From an uncultured Clostridia bacterium (GTDB lineage: Bacteria; Bacillota; Clostridia; Oscillospirales; Ruminococcaceae), in assembly GCA_945947715.1 (NCBI GenBank), contig CAMEYZ010000101.1, positions 1 through 7,788 of the forward strand: a DNA stretch of 7,788 bases, in the 5' to 3' direction. A program made the translations under genes and the position numbers. The notes under the pieces are model-generated. The model worked only from the letters and a program-made list of their open reading frames with translations. It searched no databases and had not been told where the DNA came from. How positions within the stretch are numbered: the first letter of the stretch is position 1; every line of letters starts with the position of its first letter. Below, piece after piece: positions 5,634-7,788 of this stretch.

Positions 5634-7775
5634 ATGACAAGAAAAATGGCTTGGGTAGGGTTTTCCTATATATTCGGGCTGTTTTTGTCATCTGTTCTTG
5701 GTATTTCTATATCCTTCGCCGCAGCAGCCGTATTATTCTCGGCGGCTGCGGTTATGATTTTTCTGAAAAAACGTGTAAAGCTTCCTGCTGCGGTGATAGC
5801 TTCGGCCGTCTGTCTGGCTGTGGGATTTTGTCAGTATGCCTTGTATGACAGCTCGGTTTATGAAAAAACTGTGGCTCTCGACGGAGAAAGCACCGTTTTT
5901 TCGGGAAAAATAACCGATAAGGATAATTCATCAAACGGAAAGATTGCCTATACCATTATGGGCAGGTTAAACGGCAGGATATCCTGCGGCGCTGTGCTTT
6001 ATTCGGACACAGTCAGCGCTGATATCGGCGATAAGCTCAGCTTTTCGGGTGAGGCACATAAAATATCTGATAGCTATGTTTTTTCATCGGAAAGCTATTA
6101 CAAATCAAAGGGGATATATCTGCGGTATTATTCTGCCGAGGACTGCACCGTTTCAGAGAGTGCTTTCTCCCTCAGAAGAATCGCTGACCGATACAGAAGC
6201 TATATCCTCGGAGTGATAGACGAAAATATGCCCGAGACCGAGGGTTCGGTGATGAAAGCTATGCTCCTCGGAGATAAGTCCTCGCTGGACGATAATGTGA
6301 AGACCATGCTGTACCGAAGCGGCTGCGGACATATAATGGCAGTTTCCGGTATACACATGACTATCATCTGCACATTTCTCACCGCACTTCTGCTAAACCT
6401 CACACCTCTTGGCAGAAAAGCTGTATTCTTCATAACCATGGTGATACTGGGCTTTTTCTGCATTATGGCGGGACTAACTCCGTCGGCGGTGCGTTCCTAT
6501 ATAATGCTGTTTATCGTTGGATTGGGAAGCGCTCTGGGACGAGAGGGCGATACCCTCAATTCACTTGGTATAGCAGGGATAGTTCTAACTATAGCCTCGC
6601 CCTATGCCGCTGCGGATACTGGACTAATACTCTCATTTGCAGGAGTTATCGGGATTGGCGTTATTGCTCCTGAAGTCATCGGAAGGATAAACCGTCTGCT
6701 TTCTGAAAGAAAATATGCTAAGAAGAAGGAGCTTAACAGGATAGAATGCTCCTTTATCGGGTCAGTTTGTGCATGTATTGCTACCTTTCCCGTATCAATG
6801 CTCATATTTGACGAGGTATCGGTCATTTCGCCTGTTACAAATACATTTCTTGTGCCATTATGTACGGCAGCTCTGCTATGCGGAGCAGTAACCGCTCTTA
6901 CAGGCGGAATACCGCTGCTTGCAAAGCCGCTGCTGTTCATAGCCACTCTGCTGTGCAAGCCTGTTTTTTCTGTTTCGGAGCTTATCTCTCATACGCCGTC
7001 AATCTATCTTCCCATGGGAGAACCTGCATATAAATACATCGCTGCTGCAGTTACAGCGCTAATTATTTCGCTGATGTTCATAAACCGCGATATAATAAGC
7101 TCCTGTCTTACGGGGATTGTATGCATGTGCGCAGTTACGGCTATATGCAATATCGGAAGAATGATATCCTCTGACGAGGTATATGCGGCCTATGTTTTCG
7201 ATGGTAGCGGAGGGACTGCAATGGTCATTACAAACGGCAGGAGTGCTTCGGTGATAGATATGGGCGGAGGCTCATATGCCGCAGACAAGTATCTGAAGCA
7301 GAAGGGCATATACGATGTTGATATGATAATGCTCACTAAGGACCCTGCGTCGGAAATATCCGCATATTACGACCGCTTCGGACTATACCGCACAGCTTCC
7401 TATTTCTGTTTGGAAAATTCCGGAGTATATAATAACGAGGAGCTTTCAGAAAAGCTATGCTATTATGAGCAGGACAAGCTTTATACCGTGGGATATGCGG
7501 ACTTTTTCGCGGACAGCTCGGGAGGAACAGAGCTTTTCATAAACGATCTGCTGTTTTATATTCCTGTGGATAAAACGTCGGAAATTAATGCGTTCTGCAC
7601 ACTTCTGCACGGAAGAGGAAGCTTTTCCGTCACAGGCAGCAGGTACATATGCACTGACGGAAAGGGAGAGTATTTCTCAGAGGACAGCGCTATTTACGAT
7701 AATTGCTGTGTTGAATTTACAATAAAGGATAATTCCGTTAAAGAAAGGGTGATGTTTGTTGGCAGCGATAACTGA
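5634..7775 (+). CDS. comEC: ComEC/Rec2 family DNA-uptake channel protein with degenerate C-terminal beta-lactamase-like domain
   Basis: ComEC is the polytopic membrane protein that carries single-stranded DNA into the cell during natural transformation. This copy has 713 residues, slightly short of well-known examples. Hydrophobic N-terminal segments (about 6-44 and 50-70) precede a soluble OB-like region (DUF4131 type, about 80-175). The Competence domain follows, with AMLLGDKSSL (209-218), HIMAVSGIH (233-241), the turn LTPSAVRSYIML (281-292), GLILSFAGVIGI (330-341) and several further membrane helices to about residue 510. The last 200 residues align by eye with the metallo-beta-lactamase-like domain (VFDGSGGTAMVI at 521-532, VIDMGG at 540-545). 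However, where the family has T-H-x-D-x-D-H this protein has LTKDPASEI (567-575), so the metal ligands are gone. ATG 5634 has GGAGG at 5621-5625. It is probably co-transcribed with the HIT gene. It may support competence, or be retained for another role. Confidence 0.92.
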   Translation: MTRKMAWVGFSYIFGLFLSSVLGISISFAAAAVLFSAAAVMIFLKKRVKLPAAVIASAVCLAVGFCQYALYDSSVYEKTVALDGESTVFSGKITDKDNSSNGKIAYTIMGRLNGRISCGAVLYSDTVSADIGDKLSFSGEAHKISDSYVFSSESYYKSKGIYLRYYSAEDCTVSESAFSLRRIADRYRSYILGVIDENMPETEGSVMKAMLLGDKSSLDDNVKTMLYRSGCGHIMAVSGIHMTIICTFLTALLLNLTPLGRKAVFFITMVILGFFCIMAGLTPSAVRSYIMLFIVGLGSALGREGDTLNSLGIAGIVLTIASPYAAADTGLILSFAGVIGIGVIAPEVIGRINRLLSERKYAKKKELNRIECSFIGSVCACIATFPVSMLIFDEVSVISPVTNTFLVPLCTAALLCGAVTALTGGIPLLAKPLLFIATLLCKPVFSVSELISHTPSIYLPMGEPAYKYIAAAVTALIISLMFINRDIISSCLTGIVCMCAVTAICNIGRMISSDEVYAAYVFDGSGGTAMVITNGRSASVIDMGGGSYAADKYLKQKGIYDVDMIMLTKDPASEISAYYDRFGLYRTASYFCLENSGVYNNEELSEKLCYYEQDKLYTVGYADFFADSSGGTELFINDLLFYIPVDKTSEINAFCTLLHGRGSFSVTGSRYICTDGKGEYFSEDSAIYDNCCVEFTIKDNSVKERVMFVGSDN

Positions 7776-7788
7776 AAATCAGCTTAAG
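7756..7788 (+). CDS. holA: Probable start of DNA polymerase III delta subunit (right edge cuts the gene)
   Basis: In the frame +1 relative to comEC, an open stretch begins at TTG 7756 and reaches the window edge. It would read MLAAITENQLK. An AAAGGG site at 7744-7749 lies six bases before the TTG, the only nearby Shine-Dalgarno, and a TGA at 7750-7752 rules out any earlier start in this frame. The second TTG at 7759 is an alternative. The N-terminal pattern ITEnqLK resembles that of Firmicute HolA proteins, the clamp-loader delta subunit, and holA commonly follows comEC in Firmicutes. The overlap with comEC is 20 bases, suggesting translational coupling. Only 11 codons are visible, so both the gene and its name rest on context. 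Confidence 0.5.
   Translation, partial: MLAAITENQLK

Noticed and set aside
1..7788. Mobile element, CRISPR array, defence island, tRNA or rRNA genes
   Set aside because: No terminal inverted repeats, transposase or integrase motifs, spaced direct repeats or tRNA-like cloverleaf sequences were seen. The genes are uniform housekeeping genes on one strand.

Overview
This 7.8 kb window reads as an ordinary housekeeping stretch of a chromosome from a Gram-positive anaerobe of the class Clostridia, most likely a Ruminococcus-type member of the Oscillospiraceae/Ruminococcaceae. The lineage is an inference. It rests on the NAD-linked dihydroorotate dehydrogenase pair PyrK/PyrD(B), strong AGGAG-type ribosome binding sites, the gene order alaS - HIT protein - comEC - (probable) holA, and the general look of the proteins. 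All recognised genes lie on the + strand and I see no frameshift.

Left block (1-2323): the 3' part of pyrK, then pyrD, a histidine-phosphatase-family gene and ruvX (yqgF). Junctions of 4 to 23 bases suggest one transcript. PyrK and PyrD together make the enzyme for the fourth step of pyrimidine synthesis. The phosphatase and RuvX appear to be passengers with no clear metabolic link. The block ends in a perfect 12-bp hairpin with T-rich flanks, a clear intrinsic terminator.

Middle (2324-2564): 241 bases of AT-rich intergenic DNA. It holds the terminator, an A-tract, a very good sigma-A promoter (TTGACA, 16 bases, TATAAT with an extended -10 TG) and a leader of about 55 bases. That leader is too short for a T-box riboswitch.

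Right block (2565-7788): full-length alaS, a GC-rich hairpin that may terminate only in part, a small HIT-family nucleotide hydrolase, a ComEC/Rec2 DNA-uptake channel protein, and the first codons of what looks like holA (DNA polymerase III delta), overlapping the comEC end. No promoter is evident between alaS and the HIT gene, so the downstream genes may depend on read-through from the alaS promoter.

I found no mobile element, CRISPR array, tRNA, rRNA or new defence system. The most notable points are the loss of the metal-ligand motif in the C-terminal beta-lactamase-like domain of ComEC, the hairpin that overlaps a Shine-Dalgarno-like sequence before the HIT gene, and a TTG-started overlapping gene at the right edge.
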